From: Sphingomonas sp. IC-11 | Lineage (GTDB): Bacteria; Pseudomonadota; Alphaproteobacteria; Sphingomonadales; Sphingomonadaceae | Assembly: GCF_021043365.1 (NCBI RefSeq) | Contig: NZ_JAJNDU010000001.1 | Span: 310,001-374,000 of the forward strand | Direction: 5' to 3' | Length of the DNA stretch: 64,000 bases | In this document: positions 45,914 through 55,106 of the stretch, one piece after another | Layout of the letters: every line of letters begins with the position of its first letter | How positions within the stretch are numbered: the first letter of the stretch is position 1 | The notes under the pieces: generated by a model | What the model was told of the DNA's origin: nothing | Database searches by the model: none | Seen by the model: the letters and a program-made list of their open reading frames with translations, nothing else | Position numbers and translations under genes: made by a program

Positions 45914-47422
45914 TTAGCGGCCGATCCGCTGTGACAGCCACTTGGCGGCGGCTTCCGGCGTTGCCTTGTTGCTGTCCCGATCGACCATGTAATTGGCCTC
46001 GCGCATCGTTTCGACGCGGATCGCGCCGATCAGCGGGCGCAGTGCCGACGCGAAGCGCTGGTCCCGGGCGCGCTTCGGCGCGAGCAGCAGGATCGCATCA
46101 TATCCGGGGATCGCGCGCTTTGGATCCTTGAGCACGGTCAGGCGATCGGCGGCGATCCGGCCATCGGAGGAAAAGGCGCTGATCACGTCCGCCCGCCCCC
46201 TGGCCAGCGCGCGATACATGAAGGTCGGGCTGTACGGCGTCGCGCTGGCGAACTGCAGGCCGTACGCGGCTTGCACCGCGCGCCATTCCGGTCGCTCCAG
46301 AAACTCAAGGTCCGAACCGAGCCGCAGTTGCGACGACTGGCCCGCAAGATCGGCAAGGCTGGTGATGCCCAGCCGCTGCGCCTGCGCGCCGCGCATGGCA
46401 AAGGCGTAAGCATTCTCGAAGCCCAATGGTCCGAGCAGCGTCACGCCATGGGTTTGCCTCGCCCATTGCGCGATGGCGCGCACTTGCGCGTCGCGGGGCG
46501 GAACGTCGGCTCGCTTCATCTGCCCGGTCCAGATCGTGCCGGCGTAATCGACATAGATGTCGACAGCGCCGCTTGCGACGGCGCCGAACGCGACTGCTGA
46601 GCCCAGTCCGTCCCGGTACTCGACTTCATAGCCTGCTGCACGGAGCCGATCGCCGATCAGCCGCGCGAGGATGAACTGTTCGGAGAAGTTCTTCGCGCCC
46701 ACCACCACGCGCGTCGTGGTGCTGCGCCACAAGGGTGTCGTCGCCGCGAGCGTCGCCAGGACCAGCAGGGCGAGGGCCCCGGTGGCCAGCCAGCGACGAC
46801 GACGCGCCAGGCCATATTCGGCCAGCCCAAGCAGCGCATCCACGGCAAGCGCAAGGCCCGCGGCGGCCATGCAGCCGGCCAGCACCAGCTGCCATGCCTG
46901 GGTCTGCAACCCGGCAAAGATGAGGTCGCCAAGGCTCGGCTGCCCCACCGTCGTCGAAAGCGTGGCGGCACCGATCGTCCAGACCGCCGCGATCCGGATA
47001 CCTGCGGTCAGCACCGGCAGTACCAGCGGCGCCTCGACGATCCGGAGCTTTTGCCACCCGGTCATGCCGATGCCATCGGCTGCCTCGATCACCGCGGGGT
47101 CGAGCCCTTGCAGGCCGGTCACCGTGTTTCTGAGGATCGGCAGCAGCGCGTACAGCGTGAGCGCGAGCAGCGACGGCAGAAAGCCGAGCGCCGGCAATCC
47201 GCCGATCCACAGCAGCACGGGATAGAACAGCGCCAGCAGGGCGAGGCTGGGGATGGTCTGCACCACGCTGGCTGCGCCAAGCGCCAGCCGGGCCGCAACC
47301 GGCCGTCCCGCCGACCAGAAGCCGAGCGGGACCGCAATCACGATGCCGAGCGCGAGGGCGGCCATCGCCAGCAGCAGATGCTGTGCCGCGAGGGCGGGAA
47401 TGCGATCCCACGCTCCGCTCAT
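45914..47422 (-). CDS. ABC transporter fused permease/substrate-binding protein (OpuB/EgtU-like)
   Basis: A 502-aa inner membrane protein with two modules. Residues about 1-210 are an OpuBB/ProW permease (GFWSAGRPVAARLALGAASVVQTIPSLALLALFYPVLLW; the cytoplasmic coupling loop is DPAVIEAADGIGMTGWQKLRIVEAPLVLPVLTAG). After one more helix, residues about 240-500 are an OpuAC-type binding domain (VVVGAKNFSEQFILARLIGDRLRAAG, VDIYVDYAGTIWTG, SPTFMYRALARGRADVISAFSSDGRI). The fusion occurs in choline/carnitine/betaine importers and in the ergothioneine importer EgtU, so the ligand is a quaternary amine or betaine; which one is open. Coupled to the ATPase by ATGA (47419-47422). Confidence 0.9.
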   Translation of the reverse strand: MSGAWDRIPALAAQHLLLAMAALALGIVIAVPLGFWSAGRPVAARLALGAASVVQTIPSLALLALFYPVLLWIGGLPALGFLPSLLALTLYALLPILRNTVTGLQGLDPAVIEAADGIGMTGWQKLRIVEAPLVLPVLTAGIRIAAVWTIGAATLSTTVGQPSLGDLIFAGLQTQAWQLVLAGCMAAAGLALAVDALLGLAEYGLARRRRWLATGALALLVLATLAATTPLWRSTTTRVVVGAKNFSEQFILARLIGDRLRAAGYEVEYRDGLGSAVAFGAVASGAVDIYVDYAGTIWTGQMKRADVPPRDAQVRAIAQWARQTHGVTLLGPLGFENAYAFAMRGAQAQRLGITSLADLAGQSSQLRLGSDLEFLERPEWRAVQAAYGLQFASATPYSPTFMYRALARGRADVISAFSSDGRIAADRLTVLKDPKRAIPGYDAILLLAPKRARDQRFASALRPLIGAIRVETMREANYMVDRDSNKATPEAAAKWLSQRIGR

Positions 47423-48189
47423 CGCGAGAGTGTGGCCAATTGCTGCGCCTGCCTGCGTGGGACCGCCACGAGCGCCTGCGCCGCCTCTCCCCCGGCACCG
47501 GCCAGGAGGGTCGCTGGCGTTTCATCCGCGACGATCCGTCCCTCGCGCATCACCAATATGCGGTCGGCGAAGAGCAGTGCCTCGGTCATGTCATGCGTGA
47601 CCATCACGGTGGTCAGACGAAGACGCTGGTGCAGCGCCTGTACCGCTTCGCCGAGCGACGCGCGGGTTACTGGATCCAGTGCACCGAACGGCTCGTCCAT
47701 CAGCATCAGGCGCGGCCCCCCAGCCAGCGCGCGCGCCACACCCACGCGCTGACGCTGGCCACCCGATAGCTCGCTCGGGAGGCGGGAGAGCACGTTGAGC
47801 GGCAACTCAACGAGATCGAGCAGTTCGTTCACCCGGCTGCCGGCGCGCTGGCCGGACAGGCGCAAGGGGAGCGCAATATTCTCCGCCACGCTGAGGTGCG
47901 GGAACAAGCCGACATTCTGGAAGACATAGCCGATGCTGCGGCGAAGCGCGGGCGGCGAGGCCCGGCTCACATCCTCGCCGTTGATCGTCACATGCCCGGA
48001 AGTCGGCTCCACCAGCCGATTGATCGTCTTGAGCAGGGTCGATTTGCCGGAGCCGGAGGTGCCGACCAATGCCACGAAACTGCCCGGTTCGATTGACAAG
48101 GACACGCCATCGACGGCTGGAGCGCCGGCGCCAAACCGTTTGGTCACGTCGTGGAAGCCGACGGCGGGGCCAAGCGATTCCACTGGCAT
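47419..48189 (-). CDS. ABC transporter ATP-binding protein (OpuBA/EgtV-like)
   Basis: A 256-aa ATPase and partner of the fused permease/binding protein, with which it overlaps by 4 bp. Motifs: FVALVGTSGSGKSTLLKTINRLVEP (Walker A), VFQNVGLFPHLSVAENIALPL (Q loop), LPSELSGGQRQRVGVARALAGGPRLMLMDEPFGALDPVTR (signature, Walker B) and VTHDMTEALLFADRI (H loop). It has no C-terminal CBS domains, unlike OpuAA. It is divergent from the SDR gene with 52 bp between. Confidence 0.93.
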   Translation of the reverse strand: MPVESLGPAVGFHDVTKRFGAGAPAVDGVSLSIEPGSFVALVGTSGSGKSTLLKTINRLVEPTSGHVTINGEDVSRASPPALRRSIGYVFQNVGLFPHLSVAENIALPLRLSGQRAGSRVNELLDLVELPLNVLSRLPSELSGGQRQRVGVARALAGGPRLMLMDEPFGALDPVTRASLGEAVQALHQRLRLTTVMVTHDMTEALLFADRILVMREGRIVADETPATLLAGAGGEAAQALVAVPRRQAQQLATLSR

Positions 48190-48241
48190 CGGCCAGGAGG
48201 ATGCGGGATGCCGCGCTCCAGGTCAAACAGAGGAGCGGGGG

Positions 48242-49021
48242 ATGAAAGCAATCCTTATCACAGGCGGCGGCTCGGGCATTGGTCGTGCCGTGGCGCAGCT
48301 GTTTTCAGACCGCGGCTGGCGAGTGGGTCTCGCCGATCGCGACGAAGCGGGGCTCGCCGCCACGGCCGCCATGCTGCCGGCCGACCGGACGACGCGCCAC
48401 TTCATGGACGTGCGCTCGCCCGAAGACTGGGAAGAAGTGCTCGCCGAATTCACGAACGTCAGCGGCGGGCAGCTGGACGTGCTGTTCAACAATGCGGGCG
48501 TGGCAGTGGGCGGCCCGTTCGGCGCGGCATCGTTGGAGGACATCGACCGCGCACTGGACGTGAACATCAAGGGGGTCGTGTACGGCGCCCGGCTTGCCTA
48601 TCCGTATCTGGCGGCGACGCCGGGATCGTGTCTGCTCAACACGGCGTCGGCCGCTGGCATCTATGGCACGGCGGGCGCAGCGATTTACTCTGCTACCAAG
48701 TTCGCCGTGCGCGGGCTGACCGAAGCACTGGACGGTGAGTGGGCGGCGGAGGGCATCCGCGTGCGCAGCCTGATGCCCGGCTTCATCGACACGCCGCTGC
48801 TCAGTGCCTCGGTGGGCGGATCAAACCGAAGCGTGCGCGAAACGGTGGTGGAAGCGGGGCTGGAGTTCACGCCAGTCGAGATGGTGGCCGAGGCCGCCTG
48901 GGCGGCGGTCCATGGCGATCGCGTCCATACTTTGGTCGGCAAGACCGCACGGCGGCTGGCGTTCGCATCGCGGTGGATGCCGGGCAGGCTGCGCAAGCGG
49001 ATGCGGCTCGCCCGCGGTTGA
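48242..49021 (+). CDS. Short-chain dehydrogenase/reductase (SDR)
   Basis: A 259-aa classical SDR from ATG 48242 with GAGGAGCGGGG just upstream; the open frame upstream overlaps the ABC ATPase and is not used. The cofactor loop is AILITGGGSGIGRAVAQLF, the structural motif is LFNNAGVA, and the catalytic residues are Ser in LLNTASAAG and YxxxK in YSATKFAVRGLTEAL. After the cofactor loop strand 2 ends VGLADRDE, where the Asp favours NAD(H). Substrate unknown. Confidence 0.92.
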   Translation: MKAILITGGGSGIGRAVAQLFSDRGWRVGLADRDEAGLAATAAMLPADRTTRHFMDVRSPEDWEEVLAEFTNVSGGQLDVLFNNAGVAVGGPFGAASLEDIDRALDVNIKGVVYGARLAYPYLAATPGSCLLNTASAAGIYGTAGAAIYSATKFAVRGLTEALDGEWAAEGIRVRSLMPGFIDTPLLSASVGGSNRSVRETVVEAGLEFTPVEMVAEAAWAAVHGDRVHTLVGKTARRLAFASRWMPGRLRKRMRLARG

Positions 49022-49033
49022 TGCGGCGGCGGG

Positions 49034-49070
49034 AGGGTGCGGGCGCCTCCGAAAGGAGCCCGCACCCTTT
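49034..49070. terminator. Bidirectional terminator between the SDR gene and nupC
   Basis: An 11-bp stem AGGGTGCGGGC and its exact complement enclose a smaller CTCC/GGAG-type stem with a GAAA-rich loop; TTT follows on the plus strand. It lies 13 bp after the SDR stop and 12 bp from the nupC stop, so it can serve both convergent genes. Confidence 0.75.
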
Positions 49071-49081
49071 GTCCCCGCGCG

Positions 49082-50413
49082 TCAGACGATCAGCAGCCCC
49101 GCCAACGCGGCCGACATCAGGTTTGCCAGGCTGCCAGCAAGGAGCGCGCGAATGCCAAGTTTCGCGATCATCGGCCGCTGGTTGGGTGCGAGATTGCCGG
49201 TAACGGCCATCTGGATCGCGATGGAGGAGAAATTCGCGAAGCCGCACAGGGCGAAAGTCACGATCGCGACCGTGCGCGGCGAGAGGTCCGCAGCCTGCTT
49301 GCCAAGATCGATATAGGCCACGAATTCGTTCAGCACGATCTTCTGCCCGAACATGCCACCCGCGCGCAGCGCCTCGTCCCACGGCACGTTGATGAGGAAC
49401 ATGATCGGCGCAAAGACATAGCCGAGCAGCATCTGGAAGCTGAGATCCGGTTGGCCGAACATACCGCCAATGCCGCCAAGGATGCCGTTGGCCAGCGCCA
49501 CCAGCGCTACGAACGCCAGCACCATCGCGCCGACCGCAACCGCCAGCCGAACGCCGGTCTGTGCGCCCTGGGCCGCGGCCATGATGAGATTGGCCGGCTT
49601 CTCCTCGTCGTGAGTAGCCTCCGGCATCGGCTCGCCGGCCGGCTCCTCCGCTGGAAGGGCGGCGGGGTGGGCGTTCATGCGCGCTTCGGAGACGCGGATT
49701 TCGATGTCGGGATCAGGCAGATCGCCCAGCGGCAGCTCGCCCTCCGGCGGCATGCTGCGATCCGGCATGATGATCTTTGCCATCAGAATGCCGCCCGGCG
49801 CGGCCATGAAGCTGGCGGCCAGGAGGTAATCGATGCGGATCCCCATGGAAGCATAGGCCGCCAGGATCGTTCCCGCCACCCCGGCCATGCCGCTGGTCAT
49901 CACGGTGAACAGCTGCGACGGCGTGAGCCCGGCAAGATAGGGCCGAATGACCAGAGGCGATTCCGACTGGCCGACAAACACGTTGGCCGCCGCGCACAGG
50001 CTTTCGACCTTGGATACGCCGATCACCTTCTCGATCGCGCCGCCCAGCCAGCGCACGATCAACTGCATGACGCCCAGATAGTAGAGGATCGAGACCAGGC
50101 TGGCGAAGAAGATGATCACCGGCAGCGCGGCGATGGCGAAGCTGTTGCCGCCGATTTCCGGAGATGCCAGCGGCCCGAACAGGAAGTCCACGCCCGCCTT
50201 CGCATAGCCGAGCAGGTTCGAGACGCCTGCGGACATGGTGGAAAGCACGCGCTTCCCCCAGTCCACGTAGAGCACCAGCACGGCAATACCGACCTGAAGC
50301 GCGAACGCACTCGCCACGACACGCAGTCGGATTGCCCGCCGGTCGGTGGAGAGTGCGACGGCAAGACCAAGAATGACCAGAATACCGGCAATGCCGATGA
50401 GAAGACGGCTCAA
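49082..50413 (-). CDS. nupC: NupC-type concentrative nucleoside transporter
   Basis: A 443-aa cation-coupled importer of the CNT family. Motifs: [56 protein letters not shown] (Na_H_CNT region), [29 protein letters not shown] with the conserved GQSE, and a C-terminal [55 protein letters not shown]. An insert after about residue 215 carries an acidic stretch, [21 protein letters not shown] and beyond, longer than in enterobacterial NupC. Confidence 0.93.
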   Translation of the reverse strand: MSRLLIGIAGILVILGLAVALSTDRRAIRLRVVASAFALQVGIAVLVLYVDWGKRVLSTMSAGVSNLLGYAKAGVDFLFGPLASPEIGGNSFAIAALPVIIFFASLVSILYYLGVMQLIVRWLGGAIEKVIGVSKVESLCAAANVFVGQSESPLVIRPYLAGLTPSQLFTVMTSGMAGVAGTILAAYASMGIRIDYLLAASFMAAPGGILMAKIIMPDRSMPPEGELPLGDLPDPDIEIRVSEARMNAHPAALPAEEPAGEPMPEATHDEEKPANLIMAAAQGAQTGVRLAVAVGAMVLAFVALVALANGILGGIGGMFGQPDLSFQMLLGYVFAPIMFLINVPWDEALRAGGMFGQKIVLNEFVAYIDLGKQAADLSPRTVAIVTFALCGFANFSSIAIQMAVTGNLAPNQRPMIAKLGIRALLAGSLANLMSAALAGLLIV

Positions 50414-50489
50414 GTGCGGACAACCCCCGTTCGCGGGCGGAGCTCGCCAAGCCCTGCCGTATTTTTTCGCGCCGCATCATAGAGAAAGG

Positions 50490-50513
50490 GGCAGTGCTTC
50501 GACAAGCACTGCC
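50490..50513. other. Perfect 10-bp hairpin in the region between nupC and the YhhQ-type gene
   Basis: GGCAGTGCTT with a cgac tetraloop and exact complement. It stands between the divergent starts at 50413 and 50616, so it is a leader or operator element of one of the two rather than a gene-end terminator. No preQ1 riboswitch aptamer could be recognised around it. Confidence 0.5.
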
Positions 50514-50615
50514 GTCGAATTCCGCGCCGCCTTTACCATTTACCGGCGCTTTTCCTCGCGGATGGCATGACAGAAATACTTCCGTAAGGCCCGTTCCGGG
50601 TGCTACCGGCTGTAG

Positions 50616-51254
50616 ATGGAATCGCCCGCCCAAGCGCCGATCGCGCGCTCGCTCTTCGCCTTTTCGATCTTCTATGGCGGCATGGTGTGCATCGCCGGGG
50701 TGCTCGGCAACAAGCAGGTTGCCCTTGGCCCGCTCGCCGTCGAGGCAGGCATCTTCTCGTTCCTGCTGCTGGTCGCCACATCGAGCGCGATCGCGGAGCT
50801 GCATGGCCGCCAGGTCGCGAACCGGCTGGTGCAGATCGGCTTCATCCCTCTCCTGGTATCGTTGCTGCTGACCCTTGTGGTGCTGGCGGTACCAGCCGCG
50901 CCGGAAATGGAAGCGGAGCGGCTCAACGCCTTTGAGCTGATGATGACGGGGACGCCGCGCATCTGGCTGGGCGGGATCGTCGCTTATGGCACGTCGCAGA
51001 CGCTCAACGTCACCATCTTCGCGTCGTTGAAGGGGGGTGAGGGCGGTCGCTTGCTCTGGCTGCGTGCCGGCGTCGCCAGCGTGCTGTCGCAGATCGTCGA
51101 CACCTTGCTGTTCGTCACCATCGCCTTTTACGGCGTGTTCCCGATCGGCGAATTGCTGGTCGGTCAGATGATCGCCAAGGTCGTCCTGTCGATCGTCCTC
51201 GTGCCGCCGCTGATCTACGGCTTCGTGGCGCTGGGGCGCCGCCTCGATCGCTGA
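50616..51254 (+). CDS. Queuosine precursor transporter (YhhQ/VUT family)
   Basis: A 212-aa membrane protein with about six helices. [45 protein letters not shown] resembles the family motif in which an acidic residue and Gly follow a helix, and [27 protein letters not shown] is the diagnostic C-terminal signature. The family imports 7-cyano- or 7-aminomethyl-7-deazaguanine for queuosine. The window also contains queA, consistent with queuosine use. It is a 5' neighbour of argB but functionally unrelated. Confidence 0.88.
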   Translation: MESPAQAPIARSLFAFSIFYGGMVCIAGVLGNKQVALGPLAVEAGIFSFLLLVATSSAIAELHGRQVANRLVQIGFIPLLVSLLLTLVVLAVPAAPEMEAERLNAFELMMTGTPRIWLGGIVAYGTSQTLNVTIFASLKGGEGGRLLWLRAGVASVLSQIVDTLLFVTIAFYGVFPIGELLVGQMIAKVVLSIVLVPPLIYGFVALGRRLDR

Positions 51255-51349
51255 GCACCACGGGCCGCAGCGCCGCCCGGTCGGCAACTGCCGGACAACA
51301 GCGCAGCGGCCGGGTTCCGTACCGGTTTCGATATGATAAGGGCGCTGCC

Positions 51350-52252
51350 ATGACCGACAACACCCCTTCGCCCGGGCTTCTCGCCAAGGCCGAGACGCTC
51401 GTCGAGGCACTGCCCTATCTTCAGCGCTACGCCGGCGCGACCTTTGTCGTGAAATACGGCGGTCATGCGATGGGCGATCCCGAGGCACAGCGCGATTTCG
51501 CCGAAGATGTCGTGCTGCTGAAGGCGGTGGGCATCAACCCGGTAGTGGTTCACGGCGGCGGTCCGCAGATCGGGTCGATGCTGAAGCGGCTTGGCGTTGA
51601 ATCACGCTTTGTCGACGGCCTGCGCGTGACGGACGCCGAAACCGCGCACATCGCGGAAATGGTTCTGGCCGGCTCGATCAACAAGGAAATCGTATCCTGG
51701 ATCGGACGCGCGGGCGGCCGGGCGGTGGGCATCTCCGGCAAGGATGCCGGGCTTGTGCAGGCCGAGAAGGTCGGCCGGAGCGAGCCTGATCAGCACCAGG
51801 GCATCGAGCGCAAGGTCGACCTGGGCTTCGTCGGTGAGCCGGTCGCCGTCGATCGCCGCATCATCGATACGCTCAGCCGCGACGGCATCATTCCCGTGAT
51901 CGCGCCAATCGGCATCGGGGCGGATGGGCATACCTATAACATCAACGCCGACACCATGGCCGGCGCGATTGCGGCGGCGCTGGGGGCCAAGCGGCTGTTC
52001 CTGCTGACCGACGTTGCCGGCGTGCTGGACAAGCAGGGTGAGCTGATGACGGACCTGACGCCGCAGGACGTTGCCGGGCTGCGCGCGGACGGCACCATTT
52101 CCGGCGGCATGATCCCGAAGCTGGAAACCTGCGTCGCGGCGGTGGAATCGGGCGTCGATGCCGCCGTGGTGCTCGATGGCCGCGTTCCCCACGGGATGCT
52201 GCTGGAAGTGTTCACCCGGCGTGGTGCAGGCACGTTGATCCGCAAGGCTTGA
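51350..52252 (+). CDS. argB: Acetylglutamate kinase
   Basis: A 300-aa kinase of arginine synthesis (N-acetylglutamate to N-acetylglutamyl phosphate). Motifs: [75 protein letters not shown], the central [44 protein letters not shown], and the end [38 protein letters not shown]. The long N-terminal helix ([19 protein letters not shown]) is the arginine-feedback type. Only this arginine gene is present. Confidence 0.97.
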   Translation: MTDNTPSPGLLAKAETLVEALPYLQRYAGATFVVKYGGHAMGDPEAQRDFAEDVVLLKAVGINPVVVHGGGPQIGSMLKRLGVESRFVDGLRVTDAETAHIAEMVLAGSINKEIVSWIGRAGGRAVGISGKDAGLVQAEKVGRSEPDQHQGIERKVDLGFVGEPVAVDRRIIDTLSRDGIIPVIAPIGIGADGHTYNINADTMAGAIAAALGAKRLFLLTDVAGVLDKQGELMTDLTPQDVAGLRADGTISGGMIPKLETCVAAVESGVDAAVVLDGRVPHGMLLEVFTRRGAGTLIRKA

Positions 52253-52313
52253 TCGATCCCGCCGTCATGCCCAACTGTGCTAATGAACTGATACACCCGA
52301 ACGGAGATTGCCC

Positions 52314-52619
52314 TTGTTGATGCTTACCATCGTCCAGATCCTTCAGGTCCTGCTGAACGTGGTCTGGTGGGTCATCGTCATCCAGTTCGTGTTGTCGCTG
52401 CTGGTGGCGTTCAACGTCGTCAACATGCAGTCCAATTTCGTGCGCTCGCTCTATCAGGGGCTCGATCGCCTGACAGAGCCGATGTACCGACCAATCCGCC
52501 GGATCCTGCCGCAGACCGGAGGCATCGATTTCGCACCGGCCGTGGTCCTGATCGCCATCGCGGTTCTCACCATCATCCTGAACAATGTGCAGGCCAGCGT
52601 CATGATGGGCGCTATCTGA
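52314..52619 (+). CDS. YggT family membrane protein
   Basis: A 101-aa protein with two hydrophobic segments (TIVQILQVLLNVVWWVIVIQFVLSLLVAF and DFAPAVVLIAIAVLTIILNNV) and the linking motif LYQGLDRLTEPMYRPIRRILPQTGGIDFAP, which defines YggT. The start is ambiguous: TTG 52314 lies 7 bp after GGAG, TTG 52317 lies 10 bp after and ATG 52320 lies 13 bp after. The family is linked to osmotic shock and polar membrane functions, with no known mechanism. It overlaps the DUF167 gene in a CTGA. Confidence 0.9.
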   Translation: MLMLTIVQILQVLLNVVWWVIVIQFVLSLLVAFNVVNMQSNFVRSLYQGLDRLTEPMYRPIRRILPQTGGIDFAPAVVLIAIAVLTIILNNVQASVMMGAI

Positions 52620-52918
52620 GCGCCTGGCGCGCCGCCGCGGACGGCATTTCGGTCAGCGTACGCCTGACCCCCCGCGGCGGCCGCGACCTGTTGGAAGCCG
52701 GGACGGATTCGTATTTCGCGGCGCGGGTCAGCGCGCCGCCGGTGGACGGCGCCGCCAATGCGGCGCTGGTTGCGCTTGTCGCCAAGACCTTTGGCGTGTC
52801 GCGCGGCTCCGTGCGCATCGTTGGGGGCGAGACCGCGCGGCTCAAGCGATTGTTCGTCGCGGGTGAGCCCGCTGCGCTGGCGCGCATCGCCGCGAACCTC
52901 TATGGCCAGCCAGCATGA
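52616..52918 (+). CDS. DUF167 (YggU) family protein with apparent CTG start
   Basis: A 100-aa protein: [28 protein letters not shown] ... [46 protein letters not shown]. The core 'VDGAANxALxxxLAxxxGVxxxxVxIxxGxxxRxKxxxI' is DUF167. The frame has no ATG, GTG or TTG between the yggT stop and the conserved strand; a CTG at 52616 overlaps the yggT TGA as CTGA, exactly like ATGA couplings elsewhere here. An internal TTG at 52688 would delete the first strand. The end overlaps folD as ATGA (52915-52918). Confidence 0.85.
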   Translation: MSAWRAAADGISVSVRLTPRGGRDLLEAGTDSYFAARVSAPPVDGAANAALVALVAKTFGVSRGSVRIVGGETARLKRLFVAGEPAALARIAANLYGQPA

Positions 52919-53784
52919 CGGCACGGAACATCGACGGAAAAGCATTTGCCGCTGGCCTGCGCGCGCGGGTCGCGGAGGGCGCGGCTGAGGTAATCGCGAA
53001 GGCGGGGCGCAAGCCCGGCCTGGCCGTGGTACTGGTGGGCGAGGATCCCGCGTCCGCCGTCTATGTCCGTTCCAAGGGCAAGGCGACCGTCGCCGCCGGC
53101 ATGGAAAGCTTCGAGCATCGCCTGCCCGCCGACGCCACTCAGGAGACACTGGAGGCGCTGGTCGATCAGCTGAACGCCGATCCCGCCGTCGACGGCATTC
53201 TGGTCCAGCTGCCGCTGCCCCGGCACCTCGACGAAAGCGCGATTATCACCCGCATCGATCCGGACAAGGATGTCGACGGGTTCCATCCGGTGAACGCCGG
53301 ACGTCTCGCGACCGGGCTGCCCGGCTTCGTGCCGTGTACGCCACTCGGCTGCCTGATGCTCCTGCGCGACGTGCACGGTAACCTGGGCGGGCTGGATGCC
53401 GTGGTGATCGGCCGCTCCAACATCGTCGGCAAGCCGATGGCGCAGCTGCTGATCGGCGATAGTTGCACCGTGACGGTGGCACATTCGCGCACCCGCGATC
53501 TGCCCGAGGTGGTCAAGCGCGCCGACATCGTGGTGGCCGCGGTAGGGCGCGCCGCCATGGTGAAGCCCGACTGGATCAAGCCGGGCGCGACGCTGATCGA
53601 CGTTGGCATCAATCGCACCGACGCGGGGCTCGTCGGCGATATCGACCCGGCCTGTGCCGAGGTTGCTGGCGCGATGACGCCGGTGCCGGGTGGCGTCGGA
53701 CCGATGACCATCGCGGTTCTGCTGCGCAACACCCTGGTCTCCGCCGCGCGGCGTGAGGGTGTCACCTTGTCGCAGGATATCTGA
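52915..53784 (+). CDS. folD: Bifunctional methylenetetrahydrofolate dehydrogenase/cyclohydrolase
   Basis: A 289-aa enzyme of one-carbon metabolism. Motifs: [29 protein letters not shown] (the YxxxK catalytic region), [63 protein letters not shown] (NADP loop), [11 protein letters not shown] and [22 protein letters not shown] 52915 overlaps the DUF167 stop. Complete and of normal length. Confidence 0.97.
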   Translation: MTARNIDGKAFAAGLRARVAEGAAEVIAKAGRKPGLAVVLVGEDPASAVYVRSKGKATVAAGMESFEHRLPADATQETLEALVDQLNADPAVDGILVQLPLPRHLDESAIITRIDPDKDVDGFHPVNAGRLATGLPGFVPCTPLGCLMLLRDVHGNLGGLDAVVIGRSNIVGKPMAQLLIGDSCTVTVAHSRTRDLPEVVKRADIVVAAVGRAAMVKPDWIKPGATLIDVGINRTDAGLVGDIDPACAEVAGAMTPVPGGVGPMTIAVLLRNTLVSAARREGVTLSQDI

Positions 53785-53786
53785 CC

Positions 53787-54383
53787 GTGTTGCTCGCGCT
53801 GTTGCTGGCAAGCGCCGCACCGCAAACCGCCGTGGAGGCGGAGCGGGCCTTCGCCGCGGATGCGCAGAAGCTGGGTCAGTGGACCGCCTTTCGCAAATGG
53901 GCGGCAAAGGACGCGATCTTCCTGCCGCCGCAGCCGGTAGCGACGGCGCTGAAGGATGTGCCGGATCCGCCGGTGTCGGTGGACTGGTGGCCAACGGCGA
54001 GCTTCGTCTCGTGCGACGGCGCCACGGCGGCGAACACTGGTGGCGCGTTATGGCCCGGCAATCGATCGAGCTACTTCTCCACCATCTGGCGGCGGCAGCC
54101 TGATGGCACTTGGCGCTGGCTGCTCGACCAGGGAGCGGACCTGAAGGAACCGCGCGCAAGGGTTTCGAACCCAGTCGTACGCCGCGCCTCGTGCAAGGGA
54201 ACGCCCACCAATAATGAAGAGTCTCAGGACGGCGGCGGTGCCTCGGCTGACGCAACATTGCGCTGGCATTGGCAGGTCGCGCCGGATCGGGGCCATCGCT
54301 TCACCGTTCAACTCTGGACCGGTGCCGCGTACGAAACGGTGATCGATGACCGCGTGCCCGCGCCGAGGCCGCCGCGCTCATGA
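53787..54383 (+). CDS. Secreted hypothetical protein (folD-marC interval)
   Basis: A 198-aa protein from GTG 53787, two bases after the folD stop. A short signal peptide (MLLALLLASAAPQTA, cleavage near ASA) precedes a domain with EAERAFAADAQKLGQWTAFRKWAAKDAIFLPP, which resembles the N-terminal half of nuclear-transport-factor-2/SnoaL-like folds. Later it contains SSYFSTIWRRQPDGTWRWLLDQGADL and two Cys. No function is assignable. Its stop overlaps the marC-type start in an ATGA (54380-54383), so folD, this gene and marC are coupled. Confidence 0.82.
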   Translation: MLLALLLASAAPQTAVEAERAFAADAQKLGQWTAFRKWAAKDAIFLPPQPVATALKDVPDPPVSVDWWPTASFVSCDGATAANTGGALWPGNRSSYFSTIWRRQPDGTWRWLLDQGADLKEPRARVSNPVVRRASCKGTPTNNEESQDGGGASADATLRWHWQVAPDRGHRFTVQLWTGAAYETVIDDRVPAPRPPRS

Positions 54384-54997
54384 TCGAACTGTATATCTCC
54401 GCGCTCATCACGTTTTTCGTGGTGATCGATCCGCCGGGCTGCGCGCCTATCTATGCCGGGCTGACGAACCGGGCCAGCACCGTGCAACGCCGCACCATGG
54501 CGATCCGCGCTGTCGGAGTGGCGGCCGCCATTCTGCTTGTTTTCGCGCTGTTCGGGGAAAAGCTCCTCAAGGGGCTGGGCATCGAACTGGCGTCGTTCCG
54601 GATCGCCGGGGGCGTCATGCTGTTCCTCATCGCGCTGGAAATGGTGTTCGAGAAGCGCACGCAGCGGCGCGAGGATCGCGCGGCCAATATCACCCCGGAA
54701 GAGGCCGAGGACGTCTCGATCTTCCCCATGGCGATGCCGATGATCGCCGGCCCTGGCTCGATCGCCAGCGTCATGCTGCTGATGGCGCGCAACGACGGGC
54801 TGGAGCGATCGCTGGTGGTTCTCGCCGCGCTTGGCACGATCCTGCTGCTGACGCTCGCCGCGCTGATCGCCGCCGGACCGCTGATGCGCCTGCTCGGTCA
54901 CAAGATCGAGGCGGTGATTACCCGGTTGCTCGGCGTGTTGCTCGCGGCGCTCGCGGTGCAGTTCGTCATCGACGGCATCCTGGAGCAGATTCGCTGA
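54380..54997 (+). CDS. MarC family integral membrane protein
   Basis: A 205-aa protein with about six helices: [28 protein letters not shown] carries the family motif 'vfdPpGn.P.f..lt', and [38 protein letters not shown] and [21 protein letters not shown] complete it. MarC (UPF0056) proteins have unknown transport function, and the old multiple antibiotic resistance link is not supported. Start ATG 54380 overlaps the upstream stop. Confidence 0.92.
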   Translation: MIELYISALITFFVVIDPPGCAPIYAGLTNRASTVQRRTMAIRAVGVAAAILLVFALFGEKLLKGLGIELASFRIAGGVMLFLIALEMVFEKRTQRREDRAANITPEEAEDVSIFPMAMPMIAGPGSIASVMLLMARNDGLERSLVVLAALGTILLLTLAALIAAGPLMRLLGHKIEAVITRLLGVLLAALAVQFVIDGILEQIR

Positions 54998-55106
54998 TCT
55001 GATCCGCCCGGTGTCCCGCGCGAGCGGTGATGTCGGGCGATTTCATGCCCAAGACAGTTGCCAAGCCTCCTTTTCCGCGGCCATCAGGCGGAAAAGGAGA
55101 AGATGC

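Noticed and set aside
50560..50615. preQ1 riboswitch in front of the YhhQ-type gene
   Set aside because: No conserved aptamer core (a C-rich stem with an A-rich tail) could be aligned; only an unrelated hairpin at 50490-50513 is present.
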